64,000 bases of DNA from G963691885 sp963691885 (GTDB lineage Bacteria; Pseudomonadota; Alphaproteobacteria; UBA8366; Aestuariispiraceae): NCBI GenBank assembly GCA_963691885.1, contig OY829843.1, positions 3,410,001 through 3,474,000 of the forward strand, read 5' to 3'. How positions within the stretch are numbered: the stretch's first letter is position 1; every line of letters starts with the position of its first letter. The notes beneath the pieces are model-generated. The model saw only the letters and a program-made list of their open reading frames with translations. It did no database searches and had not been told where the DNA came from. Shown here one piece after another: positions 45,001 to 53,814 of this stretch. A program made the translations under genes and the position numbers.

Positions 45001-45456
45001 ATGGCAGGCATGACGGACGCGGATCGGAAATTCCTGGACATCGCCTATGAAGAGGCGTTGGCGGGATTTGAGGAGGGTGGTTGTCCGATAGGCAGTGCCC
45101 TTGCCGAGGGCGACCGCCTCATCGCGCAGGGGCGCAACCAGCGCGTCCAACAGGGTGATCCCATTGCCCATGGTGAAATGGATTGCCTCCGAAAGGCAGG
45201 CCGTCAAAAGTCATATCGGAAAATGACACTCTATACCCCGCTGAGCCCGTGCATGATGTGCTCAGGCACGATCATTCAGTTCGGAATTCCCCGCGTCGTG
45301 ATCGGTGAGGCGGAGACTTTTGAAGGGAATCCGGAATTCCTTCGTGAACGCGGTGCTGAGGTGATCATTGCGGATGATTCGCGTTGTAAGGATCTGATGA
45401 CCCGGTTCATCACGGAAAAACCCGAACTCTGGGCCGAAGACATCGCCGAGGACTAA
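45001..45456 (+). CDS. nucleoside/cytosine deaminase, yeast Fcy1-like
   Basis: 151-residue zinc deaminase of the CDA fold. Zinc ligands are in HGEMDC (His plus catalytic Glu) and PCMMC. The whole layout resembles yeast cytosine deaminase rather than TadA or bacterial CodA: DIAYEEALAGFEEGGCPIG near the N terminus, TLYTPLSPCMMCSG, IPRVVIGEAETFEG, and a C-terminal ERGAEVIIADD then PELWAEDIAED. GAGGGA precedes the ATG. As last gene of the transporter operon it likely deaminates the imported base, releasing ammonia. Cytosine, isocytosine or a related pyrimidine are candidates. Confidence 0.82.
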   Translation: MAGMTDADRKFLDIAYEEALAGFEEGGCPIGSALAEGDRLIAQGRNQRVQQGDPIAHGEMDCLRKAGRQKSYRKMTLYTPLSPCMMCSGTIIQFGIPRVVIGEAETFEGNPEFLRERGAEVIIADDSRCKDLMTRFITEKPELWAEDIAED

Positions 45457-45622
45457 TCTTGGCCGTCGCGCTATGATTTACTTGTATTGAGACAGAGGTG
45501 TGCAAGTTTTTTGCCCACGCCTACAACCGCCCAGATCGGACGACGAATAGACCTATCGGATATATTAAAGTACTAAATATGTTTGATAATTAAGTTTGGC
45601 CGTTTTCTGCGGGGTTTGCGCA

Positions 45623-47128
45623 ATGCTGACAATAGTTATGGTGGAGGATTCACCAACCAATGTCGCACTCTATTCCATGTTTCTGCAACAGGCGGGACAT
45701 GAGGTCAAGGTTGTGGATACAGGGAAAAAGGCGCTTGCCCTGCTTACCGAAAAAGAACCGGATCTTGTCCTGCTGGACCTTCAACTGCCAGACATGAATG
45801 GCTTGGAGGTTGTCGAGAAGCTTAATGAGGAAGGCATAACGCCCCCGATTATCGTTCTGACAGGAAATGGCTCGGTCCGCGCCGCCGCCGACGCGATGCG
45901 GTTTGGGGCAATGGATTTCCTGATGAAGCCGTGCAGCGCCGAAAAACTGACCGAAGCCATTGACAGCGGGCTCAGCCGGTTCCGCCGCAGCCCCTCGTCT
46001 GATACTCCAAGTCAGCCTGACAATGGTGCAATGGACACCGGGATCGCAGAGAAACAGCCGGACAGTCGCCCAGGCCCGGCCGGTTTTCTGGGGCAATCCT
46101 ATGCGATGCAGAATGTCTTCACCCTGATTGAGTCGGCTGCGGGGTCATCCGCGTCTGTCTTTATCACAGGTGAGTCCGGAACCGGTAAGGAACTCTGCGC
46201 ACAGGCCATGCACAAGGCCAGCCCGCGTCACAACGGGCCTTTCATTGCCATGAACTGTGCTGCTATCCCGCCGAGACTTGATTGAATCGGAAATGTTTGG
46301 TCATCGGAAAGGGGCGTTTACCGGAGCTTTGCAGGACCGGGAAGGTGCCGCTGCGCTGGCTGATGGCGGGACTTTGTTCCTGGATGAATTGTGTGAGATG
46401 GATCTGGATCTGCAGGCAAAACTGTTGCGCTTTATTCAAACCGGGTCCTACCGGCGGGTTGGGGATGGTACCGACCGGCAGGTTGATATCCGGTTTGTTT
46501 GTGCGACCAATCGCGATCCTCTAACTGAGGTTGCGGCAGGCCGTTTCCGCGAGGACCTTTACTATCGCCTGCATGTTGTGCCCATCACCATGCCACCTTT
46601 GCGGGATCGTGGAACCGATATTTCTTTATTGGCCAATCGCTTCTTGAAGAGTTTCGCCAAAATTGAACGCAAAGACTTCAAACGGTTCGACATGTCGGCC
46701 ATGGCGGTGGTGGAGGGGTATGCCTGGCCCGGAAATGTGCGCCAGCTCGAAAACTTCGTCCGCAATGTCGTGGTGCTGAACAATGGTGAGGTGGTGACAC
46801 AGGATATGTTGCCCCCCTGCCAGCCGGATCTGGCGTGGCGATGCCGGTTTCCAACCCAGTTCCACAACCGGCGCCAGCGGGGGGCTATGCACCTCAGGCC
46901 GCACCCAATGCTTCTGCGCAAAACAGCATGGCTGGCGGGGGAGGCGCCACTGACGGGCCGCCCGACCGCTGGTTTGTCCGCCCTATGGAAGAGCTGGAGA
47001 TCCTGGCGATCGACGCGGCGATCCGTCATTTTGATGGTAACGTTTCCAAAGCGTCACGCGCTTTGAATATCTCGACCTCCAGTATCTATCGGAAAAAGAA
47101 GGCCTGGGATTCGGGTTCTTCGGAATAA
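45623..47128 (+). pseudogene. sigma-54-dependent response regulator with two compensating frameshifts
   Basis: NtrC/LuxO-type activator. Receiver domain (ATG 45623, phospho-Asp in LVLLDLQLPDMNG), then AAA+ domain (Walker A GESGTGKE, GAFTGA sigma-54 contact loop) and a Fis-type helix-turn-helix (NVSKASRALNISTSSIYRKKK). The frame is broken twice. An extra base near 46271 in CCCGCC puts IP|RDLIESEMFGH into another frame, and a missing base, most simply in the six-C tract 46812-46817, restores the first frame. Open pieces are 45623-46285, about 46257-47066 and about 46835-47128. It lies just upstream of sigma-54-like promoters in the polysaccharide locus and was probably its activator. Confidence 0.85.
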
Positions 47129-47359
47129 TTCGAAGAGCTGTCTGGATCTTATTGGATGTCGTCGGGTGGCCTGCGGTCGCTCCGGGTCGGATTGGGCAGG
47201 GATGCGATCCGGTGATCTTTTCTGAACATGGCTAATACTCCTCTTGGTTGGTTAAACATGACCGCCAGAGAGCAAAGGACAGGCCATTCAATTAATCCGC
47301 AGAAAACCAGGGGTTTTGTGGCGGTTGCCGGGTGGGGTCTGAGTGGTCATCCGTCAAAT

Positions 47360-47519
47360 TGCAACAGAACCATGTCAATCTGAAGTGGGGCGTGCACGCA
47401 GTCACTGCGGCACGGCGCATGAATGCCAAGTAGCGCAAAATAGGGCCGGAAATTGGCTGATTTGACAGCGTAATTGGGTGTTGCAGGACGACCCGATGTG
47501 TTCTCTCAATATGCAACAG
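47360..47519. repeat. TGTTGCA / TGCAACAG elements upstream of the polymerase gene
   Basis: In the 500-bp non-coding gap 47129-47631, TGCAACAG occurs at 47360-47367 and 47512-47519, each followed by ATGTCANTCTG, and TGTTGCA (its inverse) at 47479-47485. The same arrangement occurs before the flippase gene at 54780-54831. The sites lie about 70 bp upstream of a sigma-54-like promoter, the usual place for activator binding. No gene is seen in this gap. Confidence 0.5.
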
Positions 47520-47587
47520 TTATGTCATTCTGCGCTATTCCTGTTGAAGAGATCCAAAAATAATTCAATAATAACAATGGTTTAATT

Positions 47588-47604
47588 CAGGTTCTGTTCT
47601 TGCA
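47588..47604 (+). promoter_or_regulatory. possible sigma-54 promoter of the polymerase gene
   Basis: CAGGTTCTGTTCTTGCA has GG at 47590-47591 and TTGC ending at 47603 with the correct 12-nt offset. The -12 box is perfect; the -24 box is weak. Predicted start near 47615, just upstream of the GAGGAG ribosome site for ATG 47632. Confidence 0.45.
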
Positions 47605-47972
47605 TTTCCGTGCTTCGTGAGGAGTAACGGAATGTACGAAACTGGATACCGGACCCGCCCAGGCGCATTGCGCGATGCATCGGTCATGCCGCGTATGGCA
47701 CCTTCGGTGATCATAGCGGTCGCCATGCTGTCCGTATTGGCGATGGCCTATGCGCCCCATCCGATTGTCGGGCTTGTCGTTGTAATGATCCCCATTGCGG
47801 CAATCGTTGCTTTGCCGCGGCCGTTCCTGATGGCGCTGTTTTTCATCGCATTTTCGTTTTTCAGGCTGCATGAGGTTTTTCCCCAGCTCATGCCCTTTCG
47901 ACTGCCGCTGCTGTTTGCGCTGGGCACGATTGCTTCGCTTTGCTGGGGCCTGGCGTTTAGAGTTGTTTTCAT

Positions 47973-48548
47973 TTAATCGTACGCATAGTTAGCGCCTGCG
48001 AAGAAGTTCCAGCACTCCGTTTCGGTGAAGAGATCGCATATTGACCCTGTTGCGTTTGTAAGGTCATCGAATGTTCTGGCCTCGGCCTTTCTGAGATGGG
48101 CTTTTAATTTTGAGAAGGCTTGTTCGATTGGGTTCAGGTCTGGCGAATAGGGTGGCAGGAACAGGAACCATGCACCGATGTCGTGCAAGGTTTCAGCGGC
48201 ACGGTCACTTTTATGGGCGGCGAGATTATCGAGGATAACGACATCGCCTCGGCTCAGCGTTGGGGCGAGCTGTGTCTCGACATAGGTCTCAAAGGCGACC
48301 TTGGTCATGGGGGCGTTGAGGATCCATGGTGCGGTGAGGCCGCCGCAGCGCAATCCCGCGATAAAGGTTTGCGTGCGCCAATGACCGAACGGCGTATGCA
48401 TGACAAGGCGTTGGCCTTTGGGCGCGCGGCCTCTAAGCCGGGTCATCTTGGTTGTGGTCGCCGTTTCATCAATAAAAACAAGCCGATGTGGGTCGAGCCG
48501 CATGAGAGGTTGTCGCCGGATGATCCAGTGATGACGCGCGCGGCGCAC
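47973..48548 (-). CDS. IS630 transposase, DDE catalytic frame
   Basis: 191-residue catalytic part of the transposase. The DDE triad is visible: Asp in LVFIDETATT, Asp in VVILDNLAAHK and Glu in PPYSPDLNPIEQAFSKLK. It is probably made as a fusion with the upstream frame by -1 slippage. The reading frame is intact, so the element may still be mobile. Confidence 0.88.
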   Translation of the reverse strand: MRRARHHWIIRRQPLMRLDPHRLVFIDETATTTKMTRLRGRAPKGQRLVMHTPFGHWRTQTFIAGLRCGGLTAPWILNAPMTKVAFETYVETQLAPTLSRGDVVILDNLAAHKSDRAAETLHDIGAWFLFLPPYSPDLNPIEQAFSKLKAHLRKAEARTFDDLTNATGSICDLFTETECWNFFAGANYAYD

Positions 48549-48549
48549 A

Positions 48550-48945
48550 TCAGCGCGCTCTTGTTCCCGTGCCCGCAGCGTTTTTTTTATAGCGGTATCC
48601 CGCCTTAATCAGAAACCGGCATAGCGTCGCCTTGCTGGTCTTAACCCCCAGCGTCGCACTCAATTCGTCCGCCAATTCCCTGAGCGTGATATCGGGCTGT
48701 GCATCGACAAGGTCAATGACAAACGCTCTATAGGGTTCGAGCGTCCCGGTGCCGACAGGACGACGACGACCAGGGCCGCACAATCCGCGACCTTGACGGA
48801 ACCGCTGCATCAACTTGATCGCAAAGCTTGGGCTGACACCGTAAAGGCGTGCCGCTGATCGGCACGAGTGACCGGCAATAACGTAAGAAAAAATACGCTC
48901 CCGCAAATCCATCGAAATGACTGATGACATAATCCCGGTCTCCAA
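48550..48945 (-). CDS. IS630 transposase, N-terminal DNA-binding frame
   Basis: 131-residue frame with the paired helix-turn-helix of IS630 transposases (SMDLRERIFSYVIAGHSCRSAARLYGVS). It ends just past a run of eight A on the coding strand (48588-48581). Slipping back one base there joins it to the catalytic frame (KKTLRAREQE), as in many IS630 elements that use programmed -1 frameshifting. ATG codons a few residues in are possible starts. Confidence 0.85.
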   Translation of the reverse strand: METGIMSSVISMDLRERIFSYVIAGHSCRSAARLYGVSPSFAIKLMQRFRQGRGLCGPGRRRPVGTGTLEPYRAFVIDLVDAQPDITLRELADELSATLGVKTSKATLCRFLIKAGYRYKKNAAGTGTRAR

Positions 48946-49045
48946 AATAAAAACAGGGAATCATGCTTCGTAGAAATCTCAAAACCGATTCCGACTAAAC
49001 GGAACCCGCTCTAGAACGCTTCGGCCTCACTGGGATCCGATCTAT

Positions 49046-50146
49046 GTGCCGTTTGCCATATTCTTTGTCTTGGCAACGTTGGGCATCAGCATGGCCAGCA
49101 ATCCGGCCAGTTCGTTTGCCTATTGGAAGGACACATATGTAAAGATCGCCATTATGGTGATTGTCCTTTCCTGGTCGATCAAATCCGAAAAGCAACTGAT
49201 CTGGATCCAGCGGGCGATCATCTATTGCGGGATCGCGGTAGCTATTGTGACGCTTTACAATAAATCCGCCGGGATCGGCCTGGTTGAAGGCACAAGGGTA
49301 ACGATCGGGCGCAATATCGGGTCCATGCTGGGCGATCCGAATGATCTCTCGCTGGTTCTGCTATTTGCTGTTGGGTCCTGCCTTGGGGCTGCAACCACCA
49401 AGGGTCTTTCCTGGACGGATCGCGGGATTGGCCTCATGGCCTATTGCCTGTTGGTGGTTGCTATTATCGCGACTCAGAGCCGGGGTGGCTTGCTGGGTAT
49501 TGCGGCGGTCACCGGTGTTTTCGCGGCTCAAAAAATCAAATCGAAAGCGATATTGGGCGGGCTGGGCGCTGTCGCCCTGATTGGCCTCTACGCCGTCGCC
49601 GGGATCAGTGACCGGCAGTCCGGTGGGTCCCATGAAGAAGGAATCGACGTCTCTGCGATGGGGCGTATCCACGCGTGGAATGCCGCGTTCAAGATGGCCC
49701 TCTACAACCCGATTACCGGCGTCGGTATGGATAACTTCCTGCTCAACTATTTCGATTATAGCGATTATTGGAGTGGCAAACCCCACGCCGTCCATTCGAC
49801 ATGGTTCGGGGTGATGGGGGAAACCGGTTTCCTCGGCTTCATCTTCTTCATGTGGATGGTGATTGCGGTTTTCCGGACAATTTACACAACGCGCAAGCGT
49901 CTGGTCGTGATCCCCGACAGCTCCGCCATTTTACGGGCGAGTGCGTCCGGCCTGTTGGGCGGAACAATCGGGTTCTGTGTCAGTGGATCCTTCCTGACCC
50001 AGGGCTTCACTTGGCCGATATACATCATCCTCGCCATTACTATCGGGCTGCGACGCATCACTGATGCCCGTTATGCCCCGCCGGATAAAGACGGGCCGCC
50101 AGCCCGCAAACCACCATCAATCGCATATCCTGAACATAAGGATTGA
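49046..50146 (+). CDS. C-terminal fragment of the O-antigen ligase-like protein
   Basis: This 366-codon open stretch is the part of the disrupted polymerase downstream of the IS630 element, read from a GTG at 49046. It retains the SRGGLLG segment and the large periplasmic loop. No clear ribosome site precedes it, so expression as a separate protein is doubtful. Confidence 0.5.
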   Translation: MPFAIFFVLATLGISMASNPASSFAYWKDTYVKIAIMVIVLSWSIKSEKQLIWIQRAIIYCGIAVAIVTLYNKSAGIGLVEGTRVTIGRNIGSMLGDPNDLSLVLLFAVGSCLGAATTKGLSWTDRGIGLMAYCLLVVAIIATQSRGGLLGIAAVTGVFAAQKIKSKAILGGLGAVALIGLYAVAGISDRQSGGSHEEGIDVSAMGRIHAWNAAFKMALYNPITGVGMDNFLLNYFDYSDYWSGKPHAVHSTWFGVMGETGFLGFIFFMWMVIAVFRTIYTTRKRLVVIPDSSAILRASASGLLGGTIGFCVSGSFLTQGFTWPIYIILAITIGLRRITDARYAPPDKDGPPARKPPSIAYPEHKD

Positions 50147-50150
50147 AACC

Positions 50151-51245
50151 ATGAACCAGTCAGATTTTACAGATAATTTGGGTCGCATCCGCAGTCTCGA
50201 CGGACTGCGCGCTGTTTCCATCATTCTTGTTTGCATCGGCCATTTGAAAGGGACGGTCGGTGCGCCGGAAATTCTCGATGGATTTCACAGTCCCGTTAGT
50301 CGGTTTTTCTTTATCATCTCAAGCTTCCTGATCACCTGGATGCTGCTTCGTGAGCTGGAGAAGAAGAACAGCATCGACTTCAAACGGTTCTTTCGCGACA
50401 GGATTTTTCGGATTTTCCCGGCCTTTTACGCCTATATCGGAATCGGGGCCGTCCTTGCCTGGGCGGGTTGGGTGCAATTGAACCCCGGCGACCTGTTGCA
50501 CGCGGCGACCTTCACAATGAATTACCATGACGCGCGCGCGTGGCATTTCAATTCAACATGGTCCCTGGGATATCAAGAGCAGTTCTATGTGATCTGGCCC
50601 TTTTTGCTGTTTTTCATCGGACGCAAGAACATTTCGCTGGCCCTGATCCTGATTGTGCTTGTCGTCCCCGCCGTCAGGGCGTTGATGTGGTATGAGCTGG
50701 ATGCCTCACCCGCGGCCATGATGCGGAACTTTCAGGCGGTCGTGGACACGCTGGCGATGGGGTGCCTGCTAGCCTATGCCTGTCGAAACGGGACTGTGAA
50801 ACGGATCGAGTGCCGGAAGAAACGGACCGCCTTATGGGTTATCGGCACCCTCATGTTTCTGGCGACATTCGGCATCTACCTTATCGATCTGGGTCTTTTC
50901 TATGTATTGGGACAGACGGTGGCGAATGTGGCGACGACCCTTATCCTGTATCTTTGCCTCACTTCGAAAGCTGGCATTGTCCACTTCCTGCTCAACAACC
51001 GCGTCTCGGTCTATATCGGCATGTTGAGCTATTCTATCTATCTTTGGCAGGCTCCGTTCCTGAACTCGTACGAGACCGGATTGCTTCAATCCTATCCTCT
51101 CAACGTTGTGCTTACCGTTGTTGCGGCTATGGGGTCTTATTACTTGATTGAGAAACCCTGTCTGGCGCTCAAGGGCAAGGTAAAGTTTGGTGCAAGGAAA
51201 CCCGACATGGTGCCGAAGTCAGCCGCGCTCGCAGCCCGCGGGTAA
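50151..51245 (+). CDS. acyltransferase 3 family protein
   Basis: 364-residue membrane acyltransferase (Acyl_transf_3) with about ten transmembrane segments. The N-terminal signature RIRSLDGLRAVSIILVCIGH contains the catalytic His, and FFRDRIFRIFPAFYAYI and NSTWSLGYQEQFYVIWP are family motifs. ATG 50151 follows AAGGA by 9 nt, directly after the polymerase gene. It would add acetyl or other acyl groups to the exported polysaccharide. A strong terminator follows. Confidence 0.9.
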   Translation: MNQSDFTDNLGRIRSLDGLRAVSIILVCIGHLKGTVGAPEILDGFHSPVSRFFFIISSFLITWMLLRELEKKNSIDFKRFFRDRIFRIFPAFYAYIGIGAVLAWAGWVQLNPGDLLHAATFTMNYHDARAWHFNSTWSLGYQEQFYVIWPFLLFFIGRKNISLALILIVLVVPAVRALMWYELDASPAAMMRNFQAVVDTLAMGCLLAYACRNGTVKRIECRKKRTALWVIGTLMFLATFGIYLIDLGLFYVLGQTVANVATTLILYLCLTSKAGIVHFLLNNRVSVYIGMLSYSIYLWQAPFLNSYETGLLQSYPLNVVLTVVAAMGSYYLIEKPCLALKGKVKFGARKPDMVPKSAALAARG

Positions 51246-51277
51246 GGTGGTGAGCAAACGGTCTAAATCGATGTCGG

Positions 51278-52599
51278 GTGAGGGATGGTCGCCGTGGCAC
51301 TTTGTTCCACGGCGATTTCTTTCTTGAACCAGCGAGCGCGTTCTCCCCTTTCTCCAAAGACGTTCAATACACGATCAAAACAGAAGACTTGGATTTGCAA
51401 CCTGGTGAGGCCGACTATCTACGGGTGGTTGGCTCCAACACCGCTGAGCACCCGGTGACAATAGTGGTCCGGATCGATGACAGGCATAAGCCCTCCTATC
51501 ATAACCGGGTAAACTACGAACAACAGGTCCTGCCGGGGTCCTTTACGTTTGACTTGCCAATTGGCGGGTTGCGCACGGTATCTGGCCGAAAGGTCAGGTC
51601 GAATGAAATCTTGAAGTTCGTTGTATTTGTAGCTGGCGATGACGACCCGGTTGAGAACCTGGTGGCGGAAATCCAGAAACCTTCAAAATTGCCCGGAGAT
51701 ACTCAAGGCTTTGACTTTGGACCGGAACACGCGGCGATCTTTCCGGGATTTGAGAAAGTAGGCCCTGATGACCCGCGTCTCTCGGGATCTAAATTGACCG
51801 CAAAGCAAAGGCCATCGGGCGATGCATTGGTCGCGGACGGAATTCGAGGCTTTAATCGGTTTCAGGCCGAGTTCCGGAACGGTCTTTATCGCGTGACACT
51901 CTGGACCGAAGACTACGGCGAATGGCAGTCCCTTCCATATTGGACCGAACGCCGAATCACGCTGAATGGCCAACCTGTCCGCGATCAAGAACACACCGCT
52001 GAGGACTGGATGCGCAATTCCTATTTGGTGGGTGGTCAGCTGGAGGCCGTTATTGACGGTGATCCCTGGGCGCTTCATGGGGCGCGACGCGGCGGTCGGG
52101 TGACTGCAGATGCGATGGTTGCGGAGGGAAAACTGACCCTCTCCCTCGAGGGTAATATGCCGGCCGCCACATACCTGGCTGGATGCTGGTTGAACCGCTC
52201 ACCAACACTGTGGGGGAAGCGGCGCAACTGGTACGCGATTATCGAGAGGGATCATTCCGCCAACGCTGGATCGAACCTTCTGCTGATACCGGTATGACCG
52301 GGAATGATGAACTGGGTGTGTTTGATCAAAACGGTGTCGCACTGACCGAGCTGGATCTCGTCATCGCGCCAGACGGTGCAGAAGTGGCAGAGATTCAGGT
52401 GGCAGCACCGGATGGATCCGGACCAATCGACGCCAATATTTCAGAAACTGAGGATTGGCATATGTCGTTAGGTAAAAAACTGTGGTATGGTCATTGGGAA
52501 TACCGCCGTGAATCGGCCTCTGGAAACCTGTTGCGGGCCAAACCCTCGCGGCTTGTTCCAGTCAAAGGGTCTGTACCTTCTGCGCGTTCACTCTACTGA
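51278..52599 (+). pseudogene. frameshifted protein of unknown function in the polysaccharide locus
   Basis: Not assigned to a family. An open frame runs to 52297; similarity-like coding continues in another frame from ATG 52183 to 52599. The join is at 52181-52183, where one missing base changes TYLAG|MLVEPLTNTVGEAA into nonsense. The apparent GTG start at 51278 lies upstream of the terminator hairpin, so the original 5' end is uncertain or lost. The protein looks rich in beta-strands, with Trp/Tyr-rich segments (YGEWQSLPYW) like a carbohydrate-binding or surface protein. Its 3' end abuts an IS3 element exactly at its stop. Confidence 0.6.
51289..51325 (+). terminator. intrinsic terminator after the acyltransferase gene
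   Basis: CGCCGTGG (51290-51297) and CCACGGCG (51307-51314) form a perfect 8-bp GC-rich stem with a 9-nt loop, followed by TTTCTTTCTT. It ends the polymerase-acyltransferase transcript 45 bp after the stop codon. Confidence 0.8.
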
Positions 52600-52630
52600 C
52601 CTGCCCCTCCCGATTGGTCCAGGTTGAATG

Positions 52631-53437
52631 TTAGTGCATGGTTGGTTTTAGGTCTATCGGCACGACTACCTCCGGAGCTGGAGGGCGATGTCCCAAGGCA
52701 CTATGGGGTCGTTTGGTATTATTGTGCTTTCTCCATTCTTCGATGACCACCTGTGCTTCTTTCAGTGAGTAGAATATTTCCCCGTTGAGCAGTTCGTCTC
52801 TGAACCGGGCATTGAAGCTTTCGCAGTAGCCGTTTTCCCAGGGAGACCCTGGTTCAATGTAGACTGTGCTGGCACCAACGGCCTTGATCCATTTTCTGAC
52901 CGCTTTGGCAACAAACTCCGGCCCATTGTCAGATCTGATATATCTGGGAATGCCCCGTAAGATGAAGAGATCGGTCAGAACATTGATCACGTCAGTCGAG
53001 TTGAGCTTTCGTCTGACACGGATCGACAGACATTCACGGCTGTATTCATCCAGGATATTGAGCATCCTGAATGCTCTTCCATCTTCTGTTCGGTGATGGA
53101 CAAAGTCGTATGACCAAACATGATCGATGTGCTGAGGCCGCAGACGAACACACGATCCATCATTCAGCCAAAGCCGTCTTCTCTTCGGTTGCTTCATGGG
53201 AACCTTCAACCCTTCGCGTCGCCATAGCCGTTCGACCCTCTTGTCATTGATTCGCCAGCCACTGTCTCTCAACAGCGCAGCAATCCGACGATAGCCATAT
53301 CGCCCGTACTGACGGGTCAGTTCGACCATATCGGCTATCAGACGCTCTTCATCATCACGACACTTGGGAACGTGCCGTTGTGTGGAACGGTGTTGCCCCA
53401 GAACAGCGCAAACACGACGTTCAGACACAGGCATCAT
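52631..53437 (-). CDS. IS3-family transposase OrfB (integrase core)
   Basis: 268-residue rve integrase core. The DDE residues lie in WSYDFVHHRTEDG, YIRSDNGPEF and the Glu of GSPWENGYCESFNARFRDE. The protein is expected as an OrfAB fusion by -1 slippage near the end of OrfA; coding potential continues upstream of the ATG to the overlap. The frame is intact. Confidence 0.88.
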   Translation of the reverse strand: MMPVSERRVCAVLGQHRSTQRHVPKCRDDEERLIADMVELTRQYGRYGYRRIAALLRDSGWRINDKRVERLWRREGLKVPMKQPKRRRLWLNDGSCVRLRPQHIDHVWSYDFVHHRTEDGRAFRMLNILDEYSRECLSIRVRRKLNSTDVINVLTDLFILRGIPRYIRSDNGPEFVAKAVRKWIKAVGASTVYIEPGSPWENGYCESFNARFRDELLNGEIFYSLKEAQVVIEEWRKHNNTKRPHSALGHRPPAPEVVVPIDLKPTMH

Positions 53438-53478
53438 GTTCCGAAGATGATCAATACAGGCACGACGGCGCGAAGGGC

Positions 53479-53757
53479 TTAAAAGTTTCCCTTCGCAGCT
53501 TCCTTCAGTATCAACTTATCGAGGGTTAGATCCGAGACTGCACGACGTAGTCGCTCATTCTCCTGCTGCAAACGCTTCAACTCGCGAACCTGATCAGTTC
53601 CCATACCACCATATTGCTTCCGCCAGCGATAATACGTCTGCTCAACAATCCCTATCGACCGTATCGCATCAAGGCGGCTCTGGCCTTGGCCGACCAAAAC
53701 GTTAACTTGGCGCAACTTCGCTACGATCTCTTCGGGCTTATGCTTGTAACTGGCCAT
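53479..53757 (-). CDS. IS3-family transposase OrfA
   Basis: 92-residue helix-turn-helix protein (transposase_8 type; KHKPEEIVAKLRQVNVLVGQG, then YYRWRKQYGG) with a C-terminal leucine-zipper-like LKRLQQENERLRRAVSDLTLDKLILKEA segment. It binds the IS ends and is the N-terminal half of the active OrfAB. Confidence 0.88.
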   Translation of the reverse strand: MASYKHKPEEIVAKLRQVNVLVGQGQSRLDAIRSIGIVEQTYYRWRKQYGGMGTDQVRELKRLQQENERLRRAVSDLTLDKLILKEAAKGNF

Positions 53758-53814
53758 CTATGATCCTCCGTTTTCTTAACTATAGCGGTGGACCAATTCA
53801 GTGGGGGAGGGTCA

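Larger units (their letters stand above)
47960..49011 (-). mobile_element. IS630-family insertion sequence
   Basis: 1052-bp element bounded by a TA target duplication (47958-47959 and 49012-49013), diagnostic of IS630/Tc1. The terminal repeats are imperfect: the left end starts GAGTTGTTTTCATTTAATCG, and the inverted right end starts GAGCGGGTTCCGTTTAGTCG. It carries two overlapping transposase frames on the minus strand and is inserted in the polymerase gene. The weak match between the ends suggests divergence. Confidence 0.9.
47632..50146 (+). pseudogene. O-antigen ligase/polymerase (Wzy-like) gene split by IS630
   Basis: Multi-pass membrane polymerase or ligase of the O-antigen ligase superfamily. 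The N-terminal part (ATG 47632, GAGGAG 8 nt upstream) reads to GLAF and enters the insertion at TA 47958-47959. The gene resumes after TA 49012-49013 with RTLRPHWDP. Removing the element plus one TA gives a continuous 486-residue frame, confirming a simple insertion. The C-terminal part has the loop motif HSTWFGVMGETGFLG and about ten membrane segments. It would polymerise or ligate glycan in the inner membrane. As it stands it is likely non-functional. Confidence 0.88.
52597..53814 (-). mobile_element. IS3-family insertion sequence (IS407-like)
   Basis: 1218-bp element with TG...CA ends. The left end begins TGACCTGCCCCTCCCGATTG and the inverted right end TGACCCTCCCCCACTGAATT, imperfect terminal repeats that share a TTGGTCCA core. 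It carries overlapping orfA and orfB on the minus strand. The four bases flanking each side (CTAC and CCTA) do not match, so no target duplication is seen; a deletion or recombination next to the element is likely. Confidence 0.87.

Noticed and set aside
53760..53814. Apparent start of the truncated regulator at 53760
   Set aside because: These codons belong to the inverted-repeat end of the IS3 element, not to the host gene.
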